A DNA stretch of 26,778 bases, taken from contig URMK01000073.1 of assembly GCA_900548905.1 (NCBI GenBank), forward strand, positions 1-26,778, given 5' to 3'. The notes below the pieces were generated by a model, which was given only the letters and a program-made list of their open reading frames with translations, did not search any database and had not been told where the DNA came from. Positions 1 through 8,065 of the stretch are shown piece after piece. Numbering within the stretch: position 1 is the first letter of the stretch; each line of letters opens with the position of its first letter. This stretch comes from an uncultured Lachnospiraceae bacterium (GTDB lineage Bacteria; Bacillota; Clostridia; Lachnospirales; Lachnospiraceae). The translations under genes and the position numbers were made by a program.

Positions 1-57
1 CAGCGTAAGGACTGGCGTTTTTAAACGCCCCTTCCAGGAATCCTTGCAGCACCGCTG
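1..57. repeat. Palindromic repeat, left copy (inverted partner at right end)
   Basis: Positions 8-55 match the reverse complement of 26731-26778 at 47 of 48 bases. The unit folds on itself: GGCGTTT at 14-20 pairs with AAACGCC at 23-29, AAGGA at 7-11 with TCCTT at 41-45, and CAGCG at 1-5 with CGCTG at 53-57. CTGG at 12-15 could instead pair with CCAG at 34-37. The only mismatch between copies is position 24 (A here, G in the partner read in this orientation), which changes an A-T pair to a G-T pair and so keeps the stem. No other copy was seen inside the window. It lies where the broken GH78 gene runs off the edge. Confidence 0.85.
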
Positions 58-873
58 GCCCCAGGAAAAAAACGGGAGGGCAAACCGGGCAGGCAAAATC
101 CAAGGCGACAGGCAGAGAGGCCGTGAACGGTAACGACCATTCACCGCTTCCTGTTATGCGTACTTCCTTTTCCCCTTTTACCTCCGCCGTCATTCCGTGC
201 GGAATGGTAAGCTGAAAGGAAAAACCGTTCTCCATTTTCTCCCACTTCACGTTTAATTCACCGAACATCGTATCATAAGAGAAGGAGACAAAGGACAGCT
301 CCTTTGCAGCCTCGGGGTAAATCATAACCTTCCGGTATCCCGGAAGCAGTTTTTTTACGCCTGCAATTCTCCTGTATATAAGATCCGCAACGCAGCCATA
401 TGCGTAATGATTAAAGCTATGCGTGGAAACCATTCCTTCTTCATGCAGGGGAGACTGCCCGTTTCCCCTGCAAACCGGTAAAAGGCATCGTCTGCTTCAA
501 TCCAGCAGGCAGTCCATGACTCATCCCCTTTCATTGCCGTTTCAAAGCTGGCAGGCGTGCTCCAGCCAAGCCATTCCCCTTCGCCTATGCAGGCGCGGAC
601 ACGCCAGAAATATTTGGTTTTTTCTTCTGTGACAGGCTTAATTTCCCACTGGGTATCTCCGGAATAGAGAATATCCTCATATACAAGATCCGTAAAGTCC
701 TTCTGCCTTGCTATCTGAATCCTGCAGCATTGCTGCAGGATATTTTCACCTCTTCCGGCAATTATCCATTGCAGTAATACACATTCCCCCGATATTCCCA
801 GAGGATTTTTCATCCCGTTAAAGAGCAGTCTGTCCATATACAGACCTTTTTCCTGTTTCTTCTTCTCTTCCAT
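1..873 (-). pseudogene. GH78 alpha-L-rhamnosidase, internally deleted and frameshifted
   Basis: The first roughly 145 codons (873 down to about 437) encode the N-terminal beta-sandwich typical of long GH78 rhamnosidases, with the phrases WRVRACIGEGEW, STPASFE and WTACWIEAD. The next expected several hundred residues, including the catalytic DxxxRDERMGW block, are absent. At about position 430 the sequence jumps, in another frame, to the conserved C-terminal block SFNHYAYGCVADLIYRRIAG, which matches SFNHYAYGAVADWVYEAAAG of the intact GH78 gene at 10956-13127. In the original frame a stop follows at 355-357. The C-terminal frame stays open to the window edge and loses family resemblance after a TGSGEW phrase at about 135-150, so the true stop may also be lost. 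It follows the sugar-binding gene by 6 bases, so it was probably the last gene of the glycan operon. An enzyme lacking the (alpha/alpha)6 catalytic domain cannot be active. Confidence 0.85.
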
Positions 874-879
874 ATCCTG

Positions 880-2439
880 TTATTTCTGTTCAGCCAGCCA
901 TTCATCCAGCTGTTTCTGGTTTTCTGCTATAATCTTATCAATTCCTGCACTTTCCAAGGCTTTCAAAAATTCCGGATATACCGTTTCCAAATCAACAGTC
1001 CCGTATTCAAGCTGTGTCAGATATTTGGAAATGACGCTTTTTACCGTGGACTGCTCCGTACTCACCGGTGTCGCATCAAATTTATAGCCGAAGGCTTTGG
1101 AAGTATGGGCAAGGGATTCCTGTAGATAAGCTTCTCTTTTCTGCGTATCTTCCGGAACGAGGGGCGCCTCCATATAATACTGGCTCTGATCTCCCCATAC
1201 TCCGTATACGTTGACATAATCTCTGTCTTCCTTCAAATCAATAACCACTCCATTATCCTGCACCGTATAATCTTCCCCTTCCACACCATGGGTCAAAACA
1301 TTCTGGATTTGGGCATCCGTAAACAGAATATTCAAGAACTCCACCGCTTTTTCCGGGTATTTGGCATTCTTGGAGACGAAAAACAAAACGCCGGTATATA
1401 CATTAGTTGTCATATAGGTAGGGCACATATTCAGCTGTACCACACCAATCCCGGCTTCGCGCTCCGCGCTTTCCCTGGTTCCCGGTGTGCTCATGTTAAT
1501 ATAGCTGGCCGTCTTGCCGGAATTAAAAAGGGTATCGGAACTTTCAGAAGATGTTGCCGCATCCTTGGATATATAACCATCCTGATACCACTTTCTCATC
1601 CAGGTCAAATATTCATAGTAGCTGTCGGTTGCATACAGGTTTTCCACTTTTGTGCTGTTCATGGGATCTACGAGCACGCCGCTGGATTCTCCCGATACGC
1701 CAAGATTATCATAATTTTTGACATAGAAAAAATTAGATTTGGTACGGTTTCCCGATACGCCGAGAGGGGTATATTCCGGGAATTTTTCCGCTATCTGCCC
1801 GAATATGTTATCCAGGTCCTCATACCCGATATAACTGTCCACATCAATACCCGTGGAATCCAGGGCATCAAATACGTCCTTGCGGATATAGATGGCCCCT
1901 CCGTTTCCCGGGGCAGATGGTATCGTTGGTATTCCGTACTGATGACCCTTATACTGGCCGGCGCTCAGGAAATTTTTCTCCTTGTCCTTTTCCAGCATAT
2001 CCTTGCCATAGCTTTGCATCAAATCGTCCAGCTCCATGAATGCTCCTGAATTGATCATTGCCAGGTAATCCTGGAATACGGTAATCATAATATCCGTATC
2101 ATTTCCATTGGCAAACCACATATTATACTTGGTGGCCTGATCCGCAAAGGCCAGAGGCACCAGCTCTACCTTACAGTTGATTTTTTCCATGGTCAATTCG
2201 TTCAATGCCGCCTCAATACGGTCAAGCCCCTCCGGTTCTGTTCCAGAGGTTAGATACGTCATTTTGACGGTAACCGCTTCCCCACTGTCCGATGCCGTAT
2301 CCGTACTGCCGCTTTCCTTTTCCGTAACCTCTGATGCTGCCGTGGCATTCTGTGTGTTGCCGCCCGCAGCCGAACCACAGCCGACAAGCAGGAATGCAGT
2401 CATTGCCGCAGCAATAATACGATTTACTCTTCTTTTCAT
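880..2439 (-). CDS. Extracellular sugar-binding lipoprotein of an ABC transporter (family 1, LplA/YtcQ-like)
   Basis: This 519-residue protein starts with a lipoprotein signal peptide: MKRR, a hydrophobic stretch, then LVGC with Cys21 as the lipidated residue. A low-complexity Gly/Ser/Thr/Glu linker of about 35 residues follows, then a periplasmic-binding fold of the solute-binding family 1 type. The start has a strong AAGGAGG 5-6 bases upstream. It is the binding subunit matching the LplB and LplC permeases at 5300-7118, and would capture oligosaccharides outside the membrane. Unusually it is separated from the permeases by the GH106 gene. A TATAAT at 2505-2510 in the 140-base gap could give an extra promoter, but I see no good -35. 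The substrate is inferred from the neighbouring rhamnosidases, not read from the protein. Confidence 0.93.
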   Translation of the reverse strand: MKRRVNRIIAAAMTAFLLVGCGSAAGGNTQNATAASEVTEKESGSTDTASDSGEAVTVKMTYLTSGTEPEGLDRIEAALNELTMEKINCKVELVPLAFADQATKYNMWFANGNDTDIMITVFQDYLAMINSGAFMELDDLMQSYGKDMLEKDKEKNFLSAGQYKGHQYGIPTIPSAPGNGGAIYIRKDVFDALDSTGIDVDSYIGYEDLDNIFGQIAEKFPEYTPLGVSGNRTKSNFFYVKNYDNLGVSGESSGVLVDPMNSTKVENLYATDSYYEYLTWMRKWYQDGYISKDAATSSESSDTLFNSGKTASYINMSTPGTRESAEREAGIGVVQLNMCPTYMTTNVYTGVLFFVSKNAKYPEKAVEFLNILFTDAQIQNVLTHGVEGEDYTVQDNGVVIDLKEDRDYVNVYGVWGDQSQYYMEAPLVPEDTQKREAYLQESLAHTSKAFGYKFDATPVSTEQSTVKSVISKYLTQLEYGTVDLETVYPEFLKALESAGIDKIIAENQKQLDEWLAEQK

Positions 2440-2579
2440 TTCTTCCTCCTTTTGGGATTTCCGAAACCCTCTTAAATCCCGTATTTTGTTTATTACCCCA
2501 GTACATTATATATAATTGTCTTTCCCTGCAGCGCAAAGCCGGTTTTGCGGCCCATATGGAAAAACTAACTATATCATTA

Positions 2580-5270
2580 TCAGTCAGAAAATCGCTCCGC
2601 ATAATACAGCTTCAGCTGCGCCTGTCCAATCAGGCCGGAAGGATATGGCTCCTTTACCATTTCTTTTTCTTTCCGACAGGAAAGCCTCTTGCGTCTTTCC
2701 TTATTAAGCGGCTCCGTAAAATAGGGCCATTCTTCTATTACCGTACCCGAGTATTCCGCCGTCTCCCAGGCCGGATCCAGGACTCTGTTTATCAGCAGAT
2801 TGCTCACGTAAATCTTTATTTCATTGCTTCCCATATGAAGAAAATCTCTGATATCAAGCATATAAGGCTTCTGGATCCACTGTCCTGCAGACAGTCCATT
2901 CACAAAAACCGCAGCAGCACATCCTACCTGTTCCACTTCCAGTTTGATGCAGTCCGCTTCCATCTCCCGGGCGCTTATGTTTATAATAGTATGGTAAACT
3001 GCCTCTCCGGAATAATATTTCAGTTCATCCAATTTCTCAAATCCTTCCAGCGTCTTCAGACAACAGGAAAATTCCTTTTCAGGTACCTCCAGACACCAGA
3101 TGCCGCCCAATTGCCTTTTTTCAGCTGTAAGGCATCTTTTCTGCTCCGCTTCAGGCGCAGGCAGCCGGGTATCAAAAATAAGAAGAAAAGACTGTCCCTC
3201 CCTGAACTGCAGATTTATTTTTGTTCCATATTCTGTTCTTATGTATGCCTGGGGCAGGACTGCTTTTCCTTCCATTGGATCCATTATACAAAATGCTCTT
3301 TCTTCCCCATATATCAAAAGACTTGTATCCCACACCCTTTCAGATATATTTGCCACAAAGTAAATATCTGCCACGCCATCCCTTCGATGGACATAACCAA
3401 TGTCCTGTTCTCCCTTTTCCACCTTCAGATCCGGATGAACCCTTTCCTTCAACAGCCCTGTAAGTGCCTCGTTCTTGTTTTCTGCCAGAAGTACAAGCCC
3501 CTGATCTGCCAGCTGCCGGAAGGTTCCGGCCACCATCCGGTCTTTTTCCTCCCTGCCAAGATATCCGCAGCCCCCGGATGGAAGCCTGCCTGCGCATATT
3601 ACCAGATTCCCCGCTTTGGCAAACTCGCGGATACATTCCACAGTTTCCTCCGGCATCCGGTCCGTCTCCATAATTAACAATGTTTTATAAGGATATTCCC
3701 TCCACCGGCCCAACGCATCATCATTTATATAATCAAACCAGTAACCGTCCGCCGCGATCCTGTCGATGGTTTCTGTCTCCAGCCTCTCTTCCAGCTTCAT
3801 GCACATGTGGATATCTCCCAGCGGGCTTTCGGCCCAGATATCATGCTGAGGCAGATAAATACAGATATCGGAAACCGGCTCCCCTCTCTGAAGGAAATCA
3901 CATACGCGGTTTATATAAAGGCCGATTTTCCCATAATACTTCCACCAGGGATTGGTATGGCAGATATGGGAGGATGCATAAAAGGAAAGCGCCTCTCCGT
4001 CCCCTTCCCTGCGCGCATAGGTATAGCCGTGGTTCACAATCTGGTTCATACCGTCAACGAAGATACTGTCCGCAGCCAGCTTGATCTGTTCCGGTGTTTC
4101 TGTAAAACGGGGGGAACGCAGCCAGGTAAAGGACTCATTGGAAATAATCTGTTTATGATAGATATGCCCTGCCGAACTTGCAAGCCTGCGATGTACCGTA
4201 TTGACGCTTTTCTTGTCCCAGGCAGAAAATGTCTCGCCTTCCGGGATATCGGCCGCCCCATATGCTTTAAGCACATCTCCCCAGGTTCCGTGTGCCTGGA
4301 TCCGGGATGTGGAATCCACCTCATGACACCAGTCTGTCATAACCTGAAAAAAGTTCTCTATCGTCAGCTCCGACATAGTTTTATGGAAATCATAGCGGAT
4401 TCCCTCTGTAATCCCTTTTACATTTCCCCAAAGTGCATAAATATATGGCTTCAGGGAATACCCTCTCCGTCGTTTAAATTCTTCGTAGATTCTACCTGTC
4501 CAGTTATGGCCGAAAACCTCCAGCGAATCACAGAAAAAGGAATCCACTATCCCTTTCCCCAGCCGGTCAACCAACGGGGTGCCTGCCTGTTCAAAGAAAA
4601 ATCTTGCCGCCTCCCCGTCGTTGTGATCTATTACATACCCTTGTGCCCCTCTGGAGGGCATAAGGACATGCTCCCGGAACTGACCCGCCAGAAACACCAC
4701 GATCTTATAATCACCTTCCGGGATTTTCAGATTTCTAAGCTGTGTTCCCCACGGCCAGCCAAACAGCAGTTTTTCTTCCAGCTTGTAAGAGATCTCCTGT
4801 ATGGATTCCGGATCCATTTCGCTGTTCTCCATATGTCCCATAATACATCCTACGATCTCTCCAGCTGTTATACCGGTAAAATCATAGCTGAAAACAGCCG
4901 GCCCTTTGACGTCAATAGTATAAGGATAGACTACCGGAGCACTTTTTACAAAGGGAACGAACGGCCCTCCGAAGGGCCATGATGATCCAAGTGTCAGATC
5001 CATCGTCATCCCTCTCTTGTGTACCTCTTCTCCCGTAAATTTCAGTATAGCAAAGAATTCCGGAGAAAAATATTCCAGGTTTTCCCTTGTCCCGGTTTCC
5101 AGGGCGTAGAGAATTTGTATCTCCACTCCGCCGATTCCCGCTTCCAGCATCTGATCCAGCTGGTAAACAATATTTTCCCGATCCACCCGGCAACCATACC
5201 ACCACCAGCGTGTCTTTCCCCTTGCCGCCTTATCCGGATTCAGCAGCTGCCTTTCGTATTCTTTTTCCAT
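2580..5270 (-). CDS. GH106-type alpha-L-rhamnosidase
   Basis: This 896-residue protein has the start typical of glycoside hydrolase family 106: RWWWYGCRVDRENI near residue 21, then a TIM-barrel strand GIGGVEIQILYALETG. The family-like segment DSFFCDSLEVFGHNWTGRIY followed by EEFKRRRGYSLKPY lies in the middle. A galactose-binding-like beta-sandwich is suggested near the C-terminus by VFVNGLSAGQW and NEIKIYVSNLLINRVLD. There is no signal peptide, so it should act in the cytoplasm on imported oligosaccharides. GH106 enzymes remove terminal alpha-L-rhamnose from complex pectins. The start has GGGAGGGG 2-3 bases before ATG. It lies 29 bases after the lplC-like gene and shares its operon. Family assignment is by recalled motif similarity; the catalytic glutamates were not mapped. 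Confidence 0.85.
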   Translation of the reverse strand: MEKEYERQLLNPDKAARGKTRWWWYGCRVDRENIVYQLDQMLEAGIGGVEIQILYALETGTRENLEYFSPEFFAILKFTGEEVHKRGMTMDLTLGSSWPFGGPFVPFVKSAPVVYPYTIDVKGPAVFSYDFTGITAGEIVGCIMGHMENSEMDPESIQEISYKLEEKLLFGWPWGTQLRNLKIPEGDYKIVVFLAGQFREHVLMPSRGAQGYVIDHNDGEAARFFFEQAGTPLVDRLGKGIVDSFFCDSLEVFGHNWTGRIYEEFKRRRGYSLKPYIYALWGNVKGITEGIRYDFHKTMSELTIENFFQVMTDWCHEVDSTSRIQAHGTWGDVLKAYGAADIPEGETFSAWDKKSVNTVHRRLASSAGHIYHKQIISNESFTWLRSPRFTETPEQIKLAADSIFVDGMNQIVNHGYTYARREGDGEALSFYASSHICHTNPWWKYYGKIGLYINRVCDFLQRGEPVSDICIYLPQHDIWAESPLGDIHMCMKLEERLETETIDRIAADGYWFDYINDDALGRWREYPYKTLLIMETDRMPEETVECIREFAKAGNLVICAGRLPSGGCGYLGREEKDRMVAGTFRQLADQGLVLLAENKNEALTGLLKERVHPDLKVEKGEQDIGYVHRRDGVADIYFVANISERVWDTSLLIYGEERAFCIMDPMEGKAVLPQAYIRTEYGTKINLQFREGQSFLLIFDTRLPAPEAEQKRCLTAEKRQLGGIWCLEVPEKEFSCCLKTLEGFEKLDELKYYSGEAVYHTIINISAREMEADCIKLEVEQVGCAAAVFVNGLSAGQWIQKPYMLDIRDFLHMGSNEIKIYVSNLLINRVLDPAWETAEYSGTVIEEWPYFTEPLNKERRKRLSCRKEKEMVKEPYPSGLIGQAQLKLYYAERFSD

Positions 5271-5299
5271 AACCCCTCCCTTATCCGGTTCCGGTATAT

Positions 5300-6184
5300 T
5301 CAGCCCTTTACTGCTCCAATAGTAATTCCCTTCACAAAATACTTCTGGAAAAACGGATAAATACAGAGCATAGGCAGTATCCCAACCACCGCAATCGCCA
5401 TACGTGCGGTCAGCGCAGGAATATCCGATTTATTTATGGAAAGCCCGGAACCTGCAATGGAGGTTAGGGCAGTAATATTATTATTTATGGCATTCAATAC
5501 ATTCTGGATGGAATACAGGGAAGTATCGTCCAGATAATATAGTCCATTCGTCCAGTTATTCCAGTAGCCCAACGCTGTCATCAATCCTATGGTTGCCATA
5601 ATAGGCTTGGACAGCGGGAGAATAATCAACCGGAAAACGGCAGTTTCTCCCGCCCCATCCAGTTTGGCACTTTCCAGCAAGGACTCCGGGATGCTGGTAG
5701 CAAAGTAATTCCGCATCAGCATCACATTAAATGCATTCACCAGAAGAGAGGGAACAATAAGAGCCCAGATGGTATTAGCTATATGCAGATATTTGGTATA
5801 TATCAGATAAGTAGGCACCAGCCCTCCATGAAACAGCATGGTAAAAACAACAAAAAAATTTAAAAACCGTCTTCCGGGAATTTCTTTTGTCAGGCCATAT
5901 CCCAGAAGAGCAGTAAGGATCAGCCCTCCTAAAGTTCCCGCTGCTGTTGTGAAAATGGTAATAGCATATGCCCTGAAAATCATATTGCGCTGCCTCATAA
6001 TATACCTGTATGCATCCAGACTGCATACCTTTGGTATAAAATTAAACCCATAATTAAGCGCTGCCTTCTCCTCCGTAAAAGACGCGGAAATTAACAGTAT
6101 AAAAGGCAATACTGCTAAAATACTCAATATCACCATAACAATATGCGCCATGAGACGAACTCTTTTTTCGCTTTTTCCTGTCAT
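5300..6184 (-). CDS. Carbohydrate ABC transporter permease, LplC-like
   Basis: This 294-residue inner-membrane permease has about six membrane segments. The cytoplasmic EAA loop, which contacts the ATPase, is visible at about residues 167-180 (ESLLESAKLDGAGE) and is followed by ILPLSKPIMATIG. It ends in the usual FVKGITIGAVKG tail. The frame is open upstream to an ATG at 6241, but I chose the ATG at 6184. That start has CAGGAGA 7-8 bases before it, lies 13 bases after the stop of the LplB-like gene, and gives MTGKSEKRVR, the short basic N-terminus usual for the family. It pairs with the LplB-like permease. The ATPase is not in the window; in this transporter class a shared ATPase (MsmX-type) is often encoded elsewhere. 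Confidence 0.93.
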   Translation of the reverse strand: MTGKSEKRVRLMAHIVMVILSILAVLPFILLISASFTEEKAALNYGFNFIPKVCSLDAYRYIMRQRNMIFRAYAITIFTTAAGTLGGLILTALLGYGLTKEIPGRRFLNFFVVFTMLFHGGLVPTYLIYTKYLHIANTIWALIVPSLLVNAFNVMLMRNYFATSIPESLLESAKLDGAGETAVFRLIILPLSKPIMATIGLMTALGYWNNWTNGLYYLDDTSLYSIQNVLNAINNNITALTSIAGSGLSINKSDIPALTARMAIAVVGILPMLCIYPFFQKYFVKGITIGAVKG

Positions 6185-6197
6185 TGCTGTTCTCCTG

Positions 6198-7118
6198 TTA
6201 AAACAATGCACTTTCTCTGCTGTATCTGCGTACAATTGCATTTGCTATCAATACAAGGACAAACCCAACTACTGACTGATAGAATCCCGCCGCTGCAGAA
6301 AGGGCGATATTTCCCTGCTGCATCAGAGCGTTATAAACATAAGTATCGATTGTCTGCGTCACATCAAACAAAGCACCGGAATTCCGGGGAATCTGATAGA
6401 ACAGCCCGAAGTCGGAATAAAAGATACCGCCTACATTCATAATAAACAAGGTAATAATGGTAGGTTTCAGAAGCGGAAGCGTAATGTTGGTGATCTGCTT
6501 CCATTTCCTGGCTCCGTCTATTTTAGCCGCTTCATAGTATTCTTTGTTTATGCCCACAATGCTCGCCAGGTAGATAACCATGGAAAACCCCACACTTTTC
6601 CAAAGATTTACCAGGATAAGAATAAAGGGCCAGTATTTTTTCTCCTGATACCAGACCACCGGCTCTATATCAAGAGCTTTAAAAATTACTTGATTTAACA
6701 TTCCTGTTTCCGAGCTTAACAGCGCATACATCAGATAACTTCCAATTACCCAAGATATCATATAGGGCAACAGAATGAGTGTCTGATAAACCTTTACCGA
6801 AAATTTGGAGGTAATTTCATTTAAAAGCACTGCTACCGTTATGGATGCTATCGTTCCCAGAACAAGAAAGGCCAGATTATACAAAATGGTATTCCGTGTC
6901 ATTATCCATGCCTCGGAAGAGGCAAACAAATAACGGAAATTTTCAAAGCCCACCCAGTCACTGCGCAGAATACCTTTATTCCAGTCAATTTTTTTAAATG
7001 CAATTACCAGTCCGAACATAGGTGCATAATTATTAATCAGCAGATAGAGGATGCCAGGAAGCATCATTAGATAAATTGGAATTGCGTTTTTAATTAACAG
7101 ACGTTTCTTCTTTTTCAT
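6198..7118 (-). CDS. Carbohydrate ABC transporter permease, LplB-like
   Basis: This 306-residue permease starts with a basic MKKKKRLLIK and then about six membrane segments. The EAA loop is at about residues 193-206 (EYYEAAKIDGARKW), followed by NITLPLLKPTI, the standard partner motif for the ATPase. The N-terminal segment with NYAPMFGLVIAFKKID is characteristic of the LplB/YtpP group that takes up complex polysaccharide fragments. AGGTGAT lies about 6 bases before the ATG. It is the first gene of the transport block, downstream of the YesN-like regulator, and the 136-base gap before it probably holds the promoter controlled by that regulator. Confidence 0.94.
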   Translation of the reverse strand: MKKKKRLLIKNAIPIYLMMLPGILYLLINNYAPMFGLVIAFKKIDWNKGILRSDWVGFENFRYLFASSEAWIMTRNTILYNLAFLVLGTIASITVAVLLNEITSKFSVKVYQTLILLPYMISWVIGSYLMYALLSSETGMLNQVIFKALDIEPVVWYQEKKYWPFILILVNLWKSVGFSMVIYLASIVGINKEYYEAAKIDGARKWKQITNITLPLLKPTIITLFIMNVGGIFYSDFGLFYQIPRNSGALFDVTQTIDTYVYNALMQQGNIALSAAAGFYQSVVGFVLVLIANAIVRRYSRESALF

Positions 7119-7254
7119 ATGTAATCACCTGTACTCCCTGTCTCATTAACCGGATAACAGAAAAAAATAAAGCTGTCATACCGGTTTATTCCCTTCATGA
7201 CAACCTTATTATATGAATTATTACTTGATAAAAAAAGAAATTATCCGAACACAA
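7119..7254 (-). promoter_or_regulatory. Leader and probable promoter region of the transport genes
   Basis: This 136-base gap lies between the response regulator and the LplB-like gene. A TATAAT is present on the minus strand at about 7208-7213, but the sequence 17 bases upstream is only T-rich, so the -35 is weak, as expected for an activator-dependent promoter. Downstream of it are TGTCAT/ATGACA inverted hexamers (about 7173-7202). AACCGG at 7149-7154 and CCGGTT at 7181-7186 could form an imperfect hairpin in the leader, with a U-rich stretch in its loop rather than after the stem. It is therefore not a typical terminator. Which element the YesN-like protein binds cannot be told from sequence. 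Confidence 0.45.
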
Positions 7255-8061
7255 TTAGCACTTATCCGCACTCTCTTTTTCTTTCAGTGACTGACCGAAC
7301 TCTCTTGGCGTAATCCCGTATTTTTTTTTAAATATTTTAGTGAAATAACTGTAGTTATCATAGCCGCATTCATAGGCCACCCGCGCAATGGAAAGCTTTC
7401 CTTCCTTCAAAAGCTCCCTCGCAAGAAACATCCTTTCCTCCTGAATGAAATCTCCGATGCCTATCCCCTCCTCTTTCTTAAACAGCCTTGACAGATAATC
7501 CGCAGAAAGATAAAAAATCTTCGCGAGTTGTTCTATCCTAAGCTCCTCCTGAAGGTTTGCAGTAATGTAGGATTTCACCTGTCCCACAATTTCTTCACGG
7601 GAAACCGTTCCTTCCTGTTCTTTCCCTTCCCTGGCAATTTGTCTCATCCATTCTCTGCCAAATTCCTGGTATTTATCATTTTCCCAATTACGGTTTATTT
7701 CACGGATCACATGCTGAAGCTTGTCCTCCAGTTCCTCATAAACCATAGGCTTTACCATATAATCCTTACAATCAAGGGAAATTGCCCTTCTGGCATAATC
7801 AAACTCCTCATGACATGTCATTATAATACAGACTGCCCTGGGATAGCGCGTCCGGATCCATTCCAGCAAATCCAGTCCCGAACCGTCCGGCATTTCAATA
7901 TCGCACAACACAACATCCATCTGTTCCTGTTCAAACAGCTTCATGCTCTCCTCTATGGATGTGGCCTTATATACGGACTGAAAACCCAGGTTTTCCCAAT
8001 GGATTCCTGCCATAATCCCGTTTATAATTTCTATTTCATCATCCACAATCAACAGATTCAT
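7255..8061 (-). CDS. YesN-like response regulator with AraC-type DNA-binding domain
   Basis: This 268-residue protein has an N-terminal receiver domain: acidic pair Asp7-Asp8, phosphoacceptor Asp54 in VVLCDIEMPDGSG, Thr82, and Lys104 in YMVKP. A C-terminal AraC helix-turn-helix pair spans about residues 165-262 (QLAKIFYLSADYLSRLF and VAYECGYDNYSYFTKIFKK). It is about half the length of the longest YesN relatives, because the middle domain is only a short linker. The start lies 4 bases after the kinase stop with GGAAGGG just before, so the two are translationally linked. It probably activates the downstream sugar-transport and hydrolase genes when phosphorylated. Confidence 0.93.
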   Translation of the reverse strand: MNLLIVDDEIEIINGIMAGIHWENLGFQSVYKATSIEESMKLFEQEQMDVVLCDIEMPDGSGLDLLEWIRTRYPRAVCIIMTCHEEFDYARRAISLDCKDYMVKPMVYEELEDKLQHVIREINRNWENDKYQEFGREWMRQIAREGKEQEGTVSREEIVGQVKSYITANLQEELRIEQLAKIFYLSADYLSRLFKKEEGIGIGDFIQEERMFLARELLKEGKLSIARVAYECGYDNYSYFTKIFKKKYGITPREFGQSLKEKESADKC

Positions 8062-8065
8062 GGCC

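Noticed and set aside
3807..4982. Plus-strand open frame of 391 codons inside the GH106 gene
   Set aside because: It is antisense to a well-supported GH106 gene, without a plausible start site or domain.
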